64,000 bases of DNA from Siderastrea radians. Lineage: Eukaryota > Cnidaria > Anthozoa > Scleractinia > Rhizangiidae. Both the position numbers and the translations under genes were made by a program. Below are positions 11,116-27,700 of the stretch, in pieces. How positions within the stretch are numbered: the first letter of the stretch is position 1; every line of letters starts with the position of its first letter. The notes under the pieces were generated by a model. The model had not been told where the DNA came from. It searched no databases and saw only the letters and a list, made by a program, of their open reading frames with translations. Location of the stretch: contig OZ024890.1 of assembly GCA_964017195.1 (NCBI GenBank), positions 19,973,701 to 20,037,700 on the forward strand, in the 5' to 3' direction.

Positions 11116-12323
11116 TTGGGAAGTAGAAGAAAAGGTAGTCCCTTTTTTCTGGTTGGGATTTACCAAATGGAAATTTTTGAAGGCTTCCCAACTTGCACAC
11201 AAGTGCCAGGTTTTATATGCCCCCTCTCTTTTGCATCAATCAAAACTGGATGTTTTTCGTCAACTTTAAAAGGATCGCACTTCTTCTGCTAGGAGAAAAC
11301 TTGTGTTTCCTTTCTGGTAATCTGAAGACAGACGATTGGTTTACCTTATTTCACCTAGTACACTAAGCATGTAACAGAAGTGAACCATTACTTTTAGGTT
11401 TTCATTTATTCAAGCGTATCTTTTTTATGCTAAAAACTGCCTGGTATCATATAAAATCGATAGAAAAACAAAATAGAAAAAAAAACCTAAGCTGAATTAC
11501 GTGCACAATTTGTGTTTTGTATCAAGTGGCCTAACTACCAAGCTAAATTGGACGTCAACAACAACAATAAAAGGCAATACAAAAACAAAATTTATTGAAA
11601 CAAATAGTGATTACAATATCACTAAACCGTATGTAGCTAAAGCTACTCGAGGCGAGTTATGGTTCTAATGTTTGGGGGCAATAAAGGAGTAAAAGAGAAC
11701 AAAAATTAATGAAACAAGTGATAACTGGTCAAACAACTAAGCGAAGAGTTTAGGTCAATCTTTTAAGTGCTTGGGCATTTTGTTGATTATGTTGGTACAA
11801 CCAACTTAGTCATCCTCGTTTTTTAGCACAGTCAAGGAATTCATTTTACGTTCTTTACGCACATTAGGTGACTGAATACAGTTCCAGGTGGCTGAATTGG
11901 CCAATTCTAGAGAAACACACCCTTTGATTTTCTAGTCTTGAAACTTTTAAAGTAAAACTAGCCTCTACTCTTTGGTCTTGTTTTGTAATTAAGCACGTTA
12001 ACTGTTATTGTAAAAAGGCTTTCTATTTTGGGGGGTACAATGCCACGCTATGCATCCTACATCAATTTAGCAGTTTCTGTCGGTAAAGAACTCTTTAGCT
12101 GACATTTGAAACATTCAATTTAAAACAAGTATTTTGGTCAACAATATAACCTGTTGCAGTCCACTCAGGATCTCAGGTAGAAGGTACGGCGAAAATTCAG
12201 CACAAACAGGGAACACGAAAACAAGTCGATTTGCTTTCTTACCATCGTACTTTCCTTCTTACGTTTGGCCGTTCCTACTATCTTGGAGCCAGGAAGAGGC
12301 TGCCAATATTGGCAGTTGTGTGT
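11116..12323. other. Intergenic DNA and 3' UTR of the EGF-Hint gene P
   Basis: AT-rich with no coding exon. A minus-strand AATAAA (plus-strand TTTATT) at 11591-11596 is the best poly(A) signal for gene P, about 730 bp after its stop. Confidence 0.4.
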
Positions 12324-17927
<5,604 letters not shown>

Positions 17928-18087
17928 TGCAGCTAGATGCAGATTATCTCCTATATTAAAAACAAAACATATCAAATTTGAATCACTGTTTATGTACCTA
18001 ACATTGGATCTCAGTTTGTACCAGCAATTAGATTCGGTGCGGTGTTCTGGTAACTTAATTGTATATAAATGACATTAAAAAGAACAC

Positions 18088-18287
18088 TAGCCTGCGTGTC
18101 AGCCGGGCGCCGAAAGGAGAGGGAAGAGGGTGGGAAGATTATTCGCAAGCGTGAAGCGCGTGATGCGGAGCGCGGAGCGAGCGCGAGAGGAAGGAGGAGG
18201 AGGGGGCGCCGGCGGGCATTCCCCCTTCCTCTCGCGCTCCGCGCTTGCAAACAATTTCTCCCCTTTCCGCGCCTGCCACGCAGGCTA
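18088..18287. mobile_element. TAGCCTGCGTG foldback MITE (unit A)
   Basis: Ends TAGCCTGCGTG and CACGCAGGCTA are perfect inverted repeats, and the GC-rich interior (GCGCGGAGCGAGCGCGAGAGG and its complement) also pairs. It lies in the 5' UTR intron of P. Open frames inside are by-products. Confidence 0.75.
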
Positions 18288-19189
18288 AAAGAGCATGAGC
18301 CCGAGAAAAGGTACAAAACCAAATTTTGGGCTGCATGATTGACGGAAAAGTGACACTATTTCAGCCCTATTTCAGTCATGTGACCAAATATTCCTCAAGT
18401 AAACAGGTGGTTATATATCAAGGATAATTAGTGAAGTTGACAATAGCAATTAAGATTGTAGAAAAAGGTCCACTTCTCTGCCACTTGCCCAGTGTTATTA
18501 ATGGTGAGACCACTCAAGTTTGTGTTTGCTAATTTCATATTGCAATTTTGTCCATTGTACAATCTGCCCAAGATCAAGACGTGAGAGATCTGTGTATTCA
18601 TTTCCTGAGTCGTCGCTCCCAACCCTAAAGTCCAAACTCGTTAAAACACGCTCGCAGCTGCTCACGACTGAATTAATCGAACGGGTTTATGCCCGTTTGC
18701 ATGAGATGTTCCCGTGAGATCCAAGTTTGCTTCTCGAAAGATAACTGAAAAGATATGTGATAGTTATTCAAAGAACTAGACGCGGAAGATCTCTTTGGTG
18801 CATGACAAACAAGTAAATAGCCAACTCCCCAAAGAAAGTTTGCTTTCTTTTAAATAATTCTGCCGCAACTTTTTCATACTGATGCAAAAGATGATGCAAC
18901 TTTTTCTGGCTTCATTGGAATTGAAATTAAAATCGTAGACTATTAAAATCATTTGGATATACTGCTGTCCATATTGATGCCAAATACGTATAATCAAGGG
19001 ACAAAATGCCATTGAGACACAGCCGCACGTTTAGCCTAGGTCACTAGGTGGAGTGACTCATGTTAAGTTGCTCGTGTTAAGATGCGTAGATAAAACGACG
19101 ACCCTAGTTTACTGTAACTGAAACCACGATTAAGTTGACGAGTTTTGACTACAATGACCAGCGGGGAAATGGACGATTTCTAAAAACTG

Positions 19190-19440
19190 ATCACGGGTTG
19201 AATTACTAATAATTACTGACTAAAATGAAGGCTGCGGTAGGGAGTCTTGAGTACATTCCCTGTCTATAACTACTGCATTATCAGACAAACTTACCTAACA
19301 AACAGGGTGTCACACTGACCAAACGCTGTGGCACAACACTGTAAAATGACTATAGATTTCTAGGTTACTATCGCATTTGTAATGTATAGCAAACATCCTG
19401 CGGATGTCATGTGAGTTTATCGTGAACAAACCGGTAGCTT
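19190..19440 (-). promoter_or_regulatory. Conserved promoter / non-coding first exon of P (unit A)
   Basis: This block aligns with 27430-27700 upstream of paralog Q. Shared pieces are ATGGACGATTT, AACGCTNTGG, AAAATGACT, TTTCTAGG, GCATTTGTAATGT and GTCATGTGAGTTNATC. Each block has a minus-strand splice donor at the same relative place (here exon end at 19295, GTAAGT). This suggests a shared core promoter and 5' UTR exon, kept since the P/Q duplication. Confidence 0.55.
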
Positions 19441-19836
19441 CTCGGAGAGCAAAAACGTACTGTTGAATGACCTTTTGAATATTACGCGTCCGACGAAGCC
19501 TTTACGATTTGTAAACACTAAATCTCCGTTCTTTTGCATACTCTATTTCGTTTTTTTTTCTTCTTTTTCTTTTTGAAAACCGCTGGAGATGTTCAAAAAT
19601 TTATGTGTGCTAAGATCATATCTAGGCTAAGATCTTACAAACGTTTAAATAGAAATAAAATACACGGAAATATGGGGTAACAGTTGTCATGACCAACTGC
19701 GCCCCGGCCATAAGTTGTAATATTTAAATTCTCTATCGGTGGCTTCTTATTGCAATGTCATATTTTTCTTTAACGTCCACACATTTCCCACGCAGTCGTT
19801 TTTAAGGGAGTCGTATTACCTATACCCTCCTCCCCA

Positions 19837-19858
19837 CACGTGTACACGTGCACACGTG
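19837..19858. promoter_or_regulatory. Triple CACGTG (E-box) array (unit A)
   Basis: Three CACGTG hexamers start at 19837, 19845 and 19853, exactly 8 bp apart, about 400-550 bp upstream of the presumed first exon of P. CACGTG is bound by bHLH factors of the Myc/USF/CLOCK type. It may also be a chance palindromic microsatellite. Confidence 0.35.
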
Positions 19859-22692
19859 AACTTCCAGTCCCGGTTCAGGCTCAGCTCAAAAAGAAGGAAA
19901 TCATAAAAGAGTGTAGTGGTTAAAAACTAGCTACAGAAAATTAGGGGTTGAAATAAGCCGGGGGTGACGAACCTTTTTCACCTAGAGAAGTTTCTAGGTA
20001 CAAAAAGTTGATACAAAATGGACTAACAGAGAACAAGTAGGAGCATGTTAAGGAAGACACTTCGCGGTAAATCATGAAAATTTTTGTCTCGTGTAGTCTT
20101 GTCCTCGTCACAAGATTGTATCAAGAATAACAGTTAAGAAAGAACTTACTAGAATAGATAGCAAACTACATGATATTATTTTAGCATACGCTAGCTATTT
20201 ACCATCAGAGCAAAATTTTAAAAGTGCTTTTCCTCTTTACTAATAAGCTTTCTTCACTCAGGTCAGGGTCAAAACAAAAAAGCCAAAAACTCTGATCGAG
20301 CACACGGTATAAACATGTGATGTGGGAGAGGACAATTGAGAAGCGTGACTGGGTTCCGTCAGAGGCTAGGAATGATCTAGTGAAACTGAACACTAGAAAA
20401 TTCAGAACTGCATGGCAGTTTTACGTAGCTATTTTAAGCTCCTCGGTGTTACATGTTTAAATAAAGTATTGTTGTTGCTGATGTTGTCGTTGATGACAAT
20501 CATGATTTGAAAAATTTGTTCATTTTTTAAAATTTTTCATCTTCGCGTTCTTAGCATTCTAAATTATTAAGCAGGCATTTTCGTTTCCGGGATTTCAAAA
20601 GAGGAAAAAAGATTAAATCAAAATCGTTGTCGTTACTCTTTGGGAGAGGTCAATGAGATTTCAGTCAGTTTAAAAGGCAGAGAAACAGAAAGAAGCATAA
20701 CTAACTAAATGATAATTAAGCGATCCTATAGGACCCAGGTATAGGGGTGTCACTGCAATCAGTGATTTTCACTCAACACTTTTCCGGGATAACCTCCAAC
20801 GCAGACGTTCTGACGGAGTTCAAGAATGTCTGCCTTGGAAGCTATGTTTGTTGTGGTTGATGTTGTTTTCATTGTGTTTCCCTAATCAAAGATGCCCAGT
20901 CTACTAGAGCAAGATTTTCACAACGAAAGACCCCCTTTCTTATAAATCGCTTTTCTCAGTTATAAATAAACCTTACGAAATGTCATGTGACTTTCTATAT
21001 TGGAAGAAATCATATCAAGGCGCCGCGGCCGATCAGATTCGCGAAAAAGTTAGCTATTTTTAAAGTGGGGAAAAAGTCGGCAGGGCCAATCAACCAGCGA
21101 ACCGAATATCGATGGTTTCGGTGATTTTGGTGTTAATAGAGCGGTTTACAATTGAGCGTCGAAAGTAATTCGTGATTTGCTTTGGTTTTGCTTTACTTCG
21201 CTTTGTCATTGGGTAAAAAATCTCGCGCCACTTTCTCGGCCAAGCAGAAGTAAAACCAAAACCAATCGCAACTTGCTCGCACGCGTTTTCCCGCGCTTGG
21301 CGCCGGTTACATGTATTTGCTTTGAGTTCTGATTGGTTCCTTGGGTAATTTGTGTTTGTTGTGATTGGATAAGGTAATTACTTTGTTTTTGGTTTTACGA
21401 CACTCATTTGAAAAGCGCTCTATTGAGACAATCGCTCCTCGAGGTAAAGATGAAGTCGATATTGAAGAGGATCTGAAGAGCTAGTCGAATTTCCGAGGTC
21501 ACATATAGAGCGGTTTTCGATCTTTAAGCGTCAAAAGTAATTTGGCCTTCGCTGTGGTTTTGCTTTACTACGATCTCTGATTGGTTACAAAAACTCGCTT
21601 CACTTTCTCAACCAATCTTGAGCCAGACGTAAACCAAAACCAAACGTGACTTGCTCGCACGCGTTTTAGCGCGCTCCGACGCTACGTACATGCATCTGTT
21701 CCGAGTTCTGACTGTTCCACTGTGTTGTTTCTGACTTTTGTTATTGATCAGAGTAATAACTTTGGTTATAATTTTGGTGAAATACACCCGAGCACCCAGT
21801 GTCTACGATCTGCTCGGTCAGAGGTTGCACCCGCGTGTCAACATTTAGAAACAGCCGTCGAGCTCTGGAGACGAAAATGGAAAATTTGCAGTTTGTGACG
21901 CGCTGTACCAAGCTATGCATTGCAAAAACAGAGCTCTTTTAACTGGCAGTTCAGACAATTAATAAGTCGTTATTAACAACAAAATAAGCTTATTTGACTT
22001 TTGTAGATATAATCCTACATACATACTACATACAGTATAATACAAGTCTGCACGCACCATCAATTATCAGAGTATGCGCCGGGATAAAATTTTGAATCCA
22101 AAGCAAATTACGTTAAAGAAATCTTGGAAACGACTACAAAACACGTACTATACCCATTGATTATAGCTAATGTTTATGGACCAATAGATCACACTGCTAA
22201 GGATGTCCAATATTATGATAACTACTGTTTAAATAGAGCAAGATAAAGGCTAATTTTGTACGCCGCAATTTGCCATAATTTTGGGAGCGGTAAGTTTGTT
22301 GCATGTCAAAAGCAATAGTGCTTGCGAAGTCCTAGTGTCACAATCTAACAACCTAAAACCCAACAAAAAGTTTAGTAAGCCTAACTGCGATTTTTTTCCG
22401 TTTTGAACCTAATCGAAAGCAGAATTTTGGCGAGACTGCCGTACCGGTAAATTGGGCAAATCACCCACACCTGAAGAAAAATAGGTGGTCTACTTTTGTG
22501 TAGGCAAAACTCCTCCCAGGTCAGTCCTGGAAAGGGAATCACTGTTCTATATATAAGCCTAAAAAACGGATGAGCCACTGTCACTGTACTGTATCTTTAA
22601 CTAAGAAAGCTAATTTGCACCTAGCCCTTTCACTCTACGTGTTACATAATTCTTAATGATAAATCTGTGAATAACGCCCATATAAACTGATA
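19859..22692. other. Intergenic DNA between P promoter and Q 3' end (unit A)
   Basis: AT-rich, no coding exon recognised. It contains the MITE pair at 21137-21780. The short open frames at 20205-20393 and 22381-22584 have no recognisable domain or splice context. Confidence 0.4.
21137..21780. mobile_element. Tandem pair of TAGAGCG-ended MITEs (unit A)
   Basis: The first copy at 21137-21422 starts TAGAGCGGTTTACAATTGAG and ends in the imperfect complement of TAGAGCGCTTTTCAAATGAG. A second copy starts at 21506 (TAGAGCGGTTTTCGATC) with the same internal landmarks (GCTTTGGTTTTGCTTTACT-like, ACTTGCTCGCACGCGTTTT) and a decayed right end near 21780. Copies in unit B (36248-36891) and unit C (51367-52010). 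Confidence 0.65.
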
Positions 22693-22901
22693 ACAGAGTT
22701 CTAAAAGTGGACTCGCCAAGAGACAATGAAAACGGCAAGATACACGAAAAAGAAGATGGTAATGATGTCTATTACTCGTTCAATTTATAAGCGTTGTGCA
22801 ATCTCACAACAGTGTTCTAAAAGCGGACTCGCCAAGAGACCTGAAGCCGACAAACAAAGTGAGCAAAGACGGTAATACGTCTATCGCTCGTTCTATAAGC
22901 G
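22693..22901. repeat. Imperfect tandem duplication in the Q 3' UTR (unit A)
   Basis: Two diverged copies, 22693-22793 and 22809-22901, share GTTCTAAAAG(T/C)GGACTCGCC, GGTAAT and CTCGTTC..TATAAGCG. They lie within 260 bp after the Q stop codon. The same pair occurs at 37804-38012 and 52923-53131. Confidence 0.7.
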
Positions 22902-22951
22902 TACTTAGAGCGCTTTTACGAGTGAAACAGTTAGTACTAGCGCGACTGTGT

Positions 22952-25900
22952 TCATATTTCAGCCACCAGTGGCTCTAGCTCCATACGTTTCTTTGTCTTA
23001 GCGCGGGTTTTCTTCACAATCACAATGAGCACCAAAACAAGACACATGACACCCAGTACGCCTCCGATAACTGCAGCTGCGGAGAAGCCTGAGCCTGAGT
23101 TGCTAGCGTCAGCGTGTTCTTCGTCTGATTTCAACACCTCCTTGGCCTGTTAAAGAAGGTATAAAATTTTCAGTCACTAAAAGTTTATGGAAGCTTTTAG
23201 AGGGCAGGTATAACGAGTCAAGATCAAATGCTCTAACACACGTTACTTCAGTAAAGTAGATGGCCATACGACCTGAGCTTAATTCCAGTGTAAGTAACTC
23301 GATGTACAAGTACATCTTCCCTGAATGGGATACCGGTCAATTGAAGAGTTACGCACGACAATTTGTACACCCGTTTGTGTACCCAGGGTAGAGAGAGACA
23401 ACGTGGAGCAGGAATTTTTAACTAAGAACGACTTCACGACAGACTCGAGCTAAAAATTTCAGATCGAAAGACGACGCACTTTAAAAGGGAAATACTGGAA
23501 CAGCGCAAAGGACGAGTTGAAATCTTGGATGTAATGAAAACGAAAAAGACAAAGCTGTTAATCAGCACCACTTTTTTTTCCGGAGTATTGTTCGTTGCTT
23601 TGTCAAGGACTGAAAGGCTTGCTTATATCTCACCTCGACTGTCTGTTTTCCATGCAAGTCACTAAGGAAGCCAGGATGTGCTGATTCGCCCCACACCTGT
23701 TTGTCCCGATTTGCAAGCACGATCGAGTCGTTACACGAGGAGACAAGCAAACCCTCATTTCCGACTGTGTATCGATCGTATTCGTCGACCGACAAGTCGT
23801 AAACGGCAACGAGACTGTCTTCGCCGGATGATGCGAGCAGTTGAGAGGCCTTCAGTTGATGCTGAAGTTTCACTGTTTTACCTTGCAGTCCCTGGAGCGA
23901 ATGTGACGTTGTTACGTTCACAGCACTTATCCAATTGCCTGTTCCAATTTCAAAGAACGGGTGGTCGGGCGTGACCCAGATGTCTTCGTTTTGCATTCGA
24001 AACACGACGAGGTCCTTCGTTGGTACGAGCCGTTTCCGAACCTGATCAACACGACGTAGGTATGTCACAGAGGGATCATCGCCTTCATGTCGAGTCACCA
24101 CCATGTCGCCTTCCTTGATGCTCTCGATCGGTACCAGTCCTTTGTCAGTGTGCACCAGGGTGTCTCCTCTGAAGCAAGACTTTAACAGACAGCAATCATG
24201 ATGCCAGGTTGGGCGGCACTGAACTTTGTTGGGGTCCGTACAGTCGCAAGTCTCCGGCGGGCAGCACTTTGGACACTGCATCGCATCGCAATGGGTACCC
24301 ACGTAAGGTGCGGTACAAACACAGGTATAAGGATCACTAGGACAACCACCATGGACGCATGGCTCCATACAATACCTCACCTTCGTACAGGGTCCGTGAG
24401 TGGGGTCAAAGCCAGGGACTGGCAGGGGTTCATTCATCCAACCAGAGTCGCAGGCGCATACTTTACCTTTAGGGCCATGATGACAACGTCCATGTGCGCA
24501 TCCGTCACACGTCGGAACAGAGCATTGTGGGCCCATATATCCTGCGCAAAATAAATTATAATAATAAGAAAAATGAACGTTTAGCCTCTTTGTTAAGAAT
24601 ATAATTTCAATAATAAATCCTGTCATTCTTTTTCTAACTGTAACCAAGAGATCATGTTCTCTTGCTGTAACCAATCAACTATTTGGTTTTTACTTAATCA
24701 GCCGGTGGTTGTTAGTAAGCCTCGGTGAGTTCGCAAATGTTGGGCATAATAAAGACCTGTTAATGGTTCAACATCTAGTGCCAGCTGCTTTTCTAGTGCT
24801 CACCAAGGCGATGGTGTATTCCACACCGAGGATGTCTTGTTCCAGTACAATCATTAAAGTGCCTCGTTTTTGCATATCACTTTTAAGACTGTTAAGTCAG
24901 TGACCTCAAAATTGCAGAGATGGGGGCAATTTCACGCGATCTCCACTTCTGGTATTCTCTTAATACTAGGGCAGATCAAGTGACCTCAGCTGCACTATTT
25001 AGGGCCTGTACACCTTCAAAAATCACAAACCTGGTTTGCACTTGCACGTGTTAGGGCCCTCTTCACAGGTCCCTCCTACAGAGGAGCAGTTGAGACAAGG
25101 TCCCTGGTATATGCTGCAGTTCCCAGGAGGCCCCCAGTTGGTCTCACATTCACACACGTCAGGTTTGTGGTTACACCGTCCGTGTTCGCAGGGTACACTA
25201 CACTCGCTGACGGTCTCACAATGATCTCCTGGAAACAAACAACAACAGCAAAGTTATGTTAAATCAAGAGGAACGAAACAATAAGAAAACGAAGGATCAG
25301 CTGGGCTCGGACTATATTAGAAGGGCCACACAGCCGGAGCTTAACCAAGTGCCTGTAACCTGATGAAGCAATTAACTCCTCACTACTACCACTTCCCAAC
25401 TGGAATAGGATGGGAAGCTTGTCTCTCACAGGGTTATCCCCAGGGCCCGGTTGTTCAAAAGCCCGTTGTTTACGCTGATCCAGAATTAAAATTAAACCAA
25501 AGGTCCCATGTTTCTTGTTGTGGTGCTGGTTCACAGCTATTTCTAAGTGGCCGTTTGAAAGCAACCAAAGTTAAAACGTAGATCTCTTTGTGATCAAGTT
25601 TGAAAGTTCCAATCTTTATACAAAGGAAAAATATATTTGCCCACCTGAATAATGTGCCGGACAAACGCAGTGATACAGATCTATGCAGTAGCCTCCGTTC
25701 AAACATTGCCAATTGTCACCGCAGTACGACCTGTGAAAAACCAACCAAATCAAAATTTTACTGATTAATGTGTAACTAACAGTACACAGCGAAGTCAGAA
25801 GAAGAAACGAACTGATCACAGAAGGGGTATCTGTGCTTTGAAACCACTGTCGTATGCCAAACCAACGAGTCAGTTTGTCTGCAAACAAGACCAGGTTACC

Positions 25901-26466
25901 GAGAAAAATTAAGAGATTGTAGAGGTTAAATAATTATAGACAATAGCTTAAAAGCTCGGAAAACGAGACACAACTTACCTGTCACATGCTGGGCCAAAAT
26001 AATTTTCGTAGCATTCGCACTTCTTTGGGTCATTTGGGCATGCACCAAATTTGCAGGGTACTGCACATAGAGAGCGATCGCACAGGTCACCCACCCAGCC
26101 AGGTTCACAGTCGCATTTACTTCTAGATCTTTTACACGAACCATGCTGTCGACAGGGGAACCAAGGAAAACACGAGGTCACGTTTTCGCAGTTGGGTCCA
26201 CCCCATCCTGTATGACATCGTGCGCATGTCAAACCATCTGGACCGCAGTATCCGTGTTTGCAGGTAGCATTGGCTTTGCAGCCAATGCTCTCACAGCATT
26301 CGCCTGTGTAAAGGCCGGTTCTCTGCCGTGCGTAACAACTGCATGTCTGCGTTGCTGCGATGTAATTGCCGTTTCCAAAGCACTGTGTTTCTGAATCACA
26401 ATGGGCTTGGACTTGCAATATAAAAAGGAACAGCAGGCAAATAACTGATGCCCCGGTCCCTAACAT
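22952..26466 (-). CDS. EGF-repeat / Hint-domain / single-pass membrane protein, paralog Q, copy A (624 aa)
   Basis: Five coding exons on the minus strand: 26466-25979, 25730-25645, 25228-25031, 24541-23634, 23146-22952 (488, 86, 198, 908 and 195 nt), in the same phases as paralog P. Signal peptide 1-21 (MLGTGASVICLLFLFILQVQ). About nine EGF-like modules fill residues 22-375. The Hint domain starts at Cys380 (KSCFRGDTLV), has TPDH at 448-451 and VYDLSV and GLLVSSC527 at its end. Residues 561-580 are an acidic juxtamembrane piece absent from P, about 583-604 a membrane helix (VIGGVLGVMCLVLVLIVIV), and the tail is basic then LEPLVAEI. An acceptor at 26485-26486 shows that the 5' UTR is spliced, and a conserved block at 27430-27700 supplies the donor. 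The likely role is a self-cleaving membrane-tethered EGF ligand or matrix protein at the cell surface; the cleavage is inferred. No base change from copies B and C was seen. Confidence 0.9.
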
Positions 26467-26851
26467 TGTAGCTGGGTGCAAAGTCTGTAGAGGAAACGCG
26501 AAAATATCATGCAGTGTATTAAGCACAGAAAAAAAAATTAGCAAAAACTCCTATGTACTTGAAGTTCTATTGTTGTAATTAATGTACATATATGTACCTG
26601 ACTAAAAACGAGTTGTACTAACCGGGTTGATAAGATTTACTGAGCGAATTTCAGATTACGGTGCAAATAAGACTAAATTCTCGAACACGAAACAGAGTGT
26701 TAAGGACCTTGTTTTTAGCTAAGTTTTTAAACTATTCAGTTAAATTTCTGACTTTTTAAGGCTTTTTAACATGTTTTTGTAATTCTTATTTCCTTATTAT
26801 TTGCAGGGCCCCACTGAAAAACACCTTGGTGATGTGGGCACCCTGGATAAA

Positions 26852-26852
<1 letters not shown>

Positions 26853-26936
<84 letters not shown>
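26853..26936. repeat. (ATT)28 microsatellite (unit A)
   Basis: A pure ATT run in the 5' UTR intron of Q, flanked by dispersed-repeat-like sequence (GGGCACCCTGGATAA; AGGCAGACACGTCTGAGCAG). Unit B has the same length at 41964-42047, and unit C is one triplet shorter at 57083-57163. It creates false poly-Ile and poly-Asn frames. Confidence 0.95.
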
Positions 26937-26937
<1 letters not shown>

Positions 26938-27429
26938 GGCAGACACGTCTGAGCAGAGGGCACTCAACTAACGCATTTTCTGAATTCACTAACTGACATA
27001 ATTAGTTTTATTTTCATTTTCGATTTAAAGGGCTTCTCAGCCGTTCCTATAGAACAGATCGAATTCTTGTAACATCTCGGACGTCAGCTTGAAACGGACG
27101 GGACTTTTTTTATCCTGACAAAACAAGCTACAGTTGAGGAAGAAACTGAAATCATATTTTATAAAGGCAGTTTGATATATACTACTGGTAATTTTCTTGT
27201 CCATTCAGGATGTCAGTTGACAAACAAAATGAGACATGCATAGAATACGTATAGCCTTAGTTGACTAGTCGTACATTTATGACGCCTTCAGTTCATTTAC
27301 ACTAAGATCTCAGTACCAACTGCAAACGCAAATTTTGTCATCAAATTGAGCCCGATGTGTGAAGATTACTAGCAAACAGGAAATTGAAAATATGTGCAAG
27401 GTAAAGGGTCCCGTTTGGATTAAAAACAG

Positions 27430-27700
27430 GCAAAATGGACGATTTTTGAAAAATGATTTACAAAGGATCCCGTGAAAAGGGCTCAATACATTCACGGTCT
27501 TCACAGTTCGACAACAACAGAGCTTTCGATCAGATAGAGAGACTCACCTTAAAATATGCTGAAGGCTGCAGTATACTCTCCGAACGCTTTGGGACAGCGC
27601 TGCAAAATGACTCCCAGTTTCTAGGAACGTTTGCATTTGTAATGTGTGTAGACACCCTGTGAAGGTCATGTGAGTTATCATGAACCAATAGTTGCACCAA
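27430..27700 (-). promoter_or_regulatory. Conserved promoter / non-coding first exon of Q (unit A)
   Basis: Counterpart of the block upstream of P. The minus-strand donor AAG|GTGAGTCTC puts the 3' end of the first exon at 27548; it joins to the acceptor at 26485-26486. A CCAAT-type motif (ATTGG on the minus strand) occurs near 27690 and 27705. The exact transcription start is not determined. Confidence 0.5.

Noticed and set aside
10871..11202. Overlapping frames of 90-109 residues
   Set aside because: Overlapping open frames on both strands within a degenerate MITE-like element, with no domain.
18011..18338. Arg-rich frames on both strands
   Set aside because: They lie in the GC-rich TAGCCTGCGTG foldback MITE.
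26766..26989. Poly-Asn and poly-Ile frames
   Set aside because: They are the ATT microsatellite read in two frames (also in units B and C).
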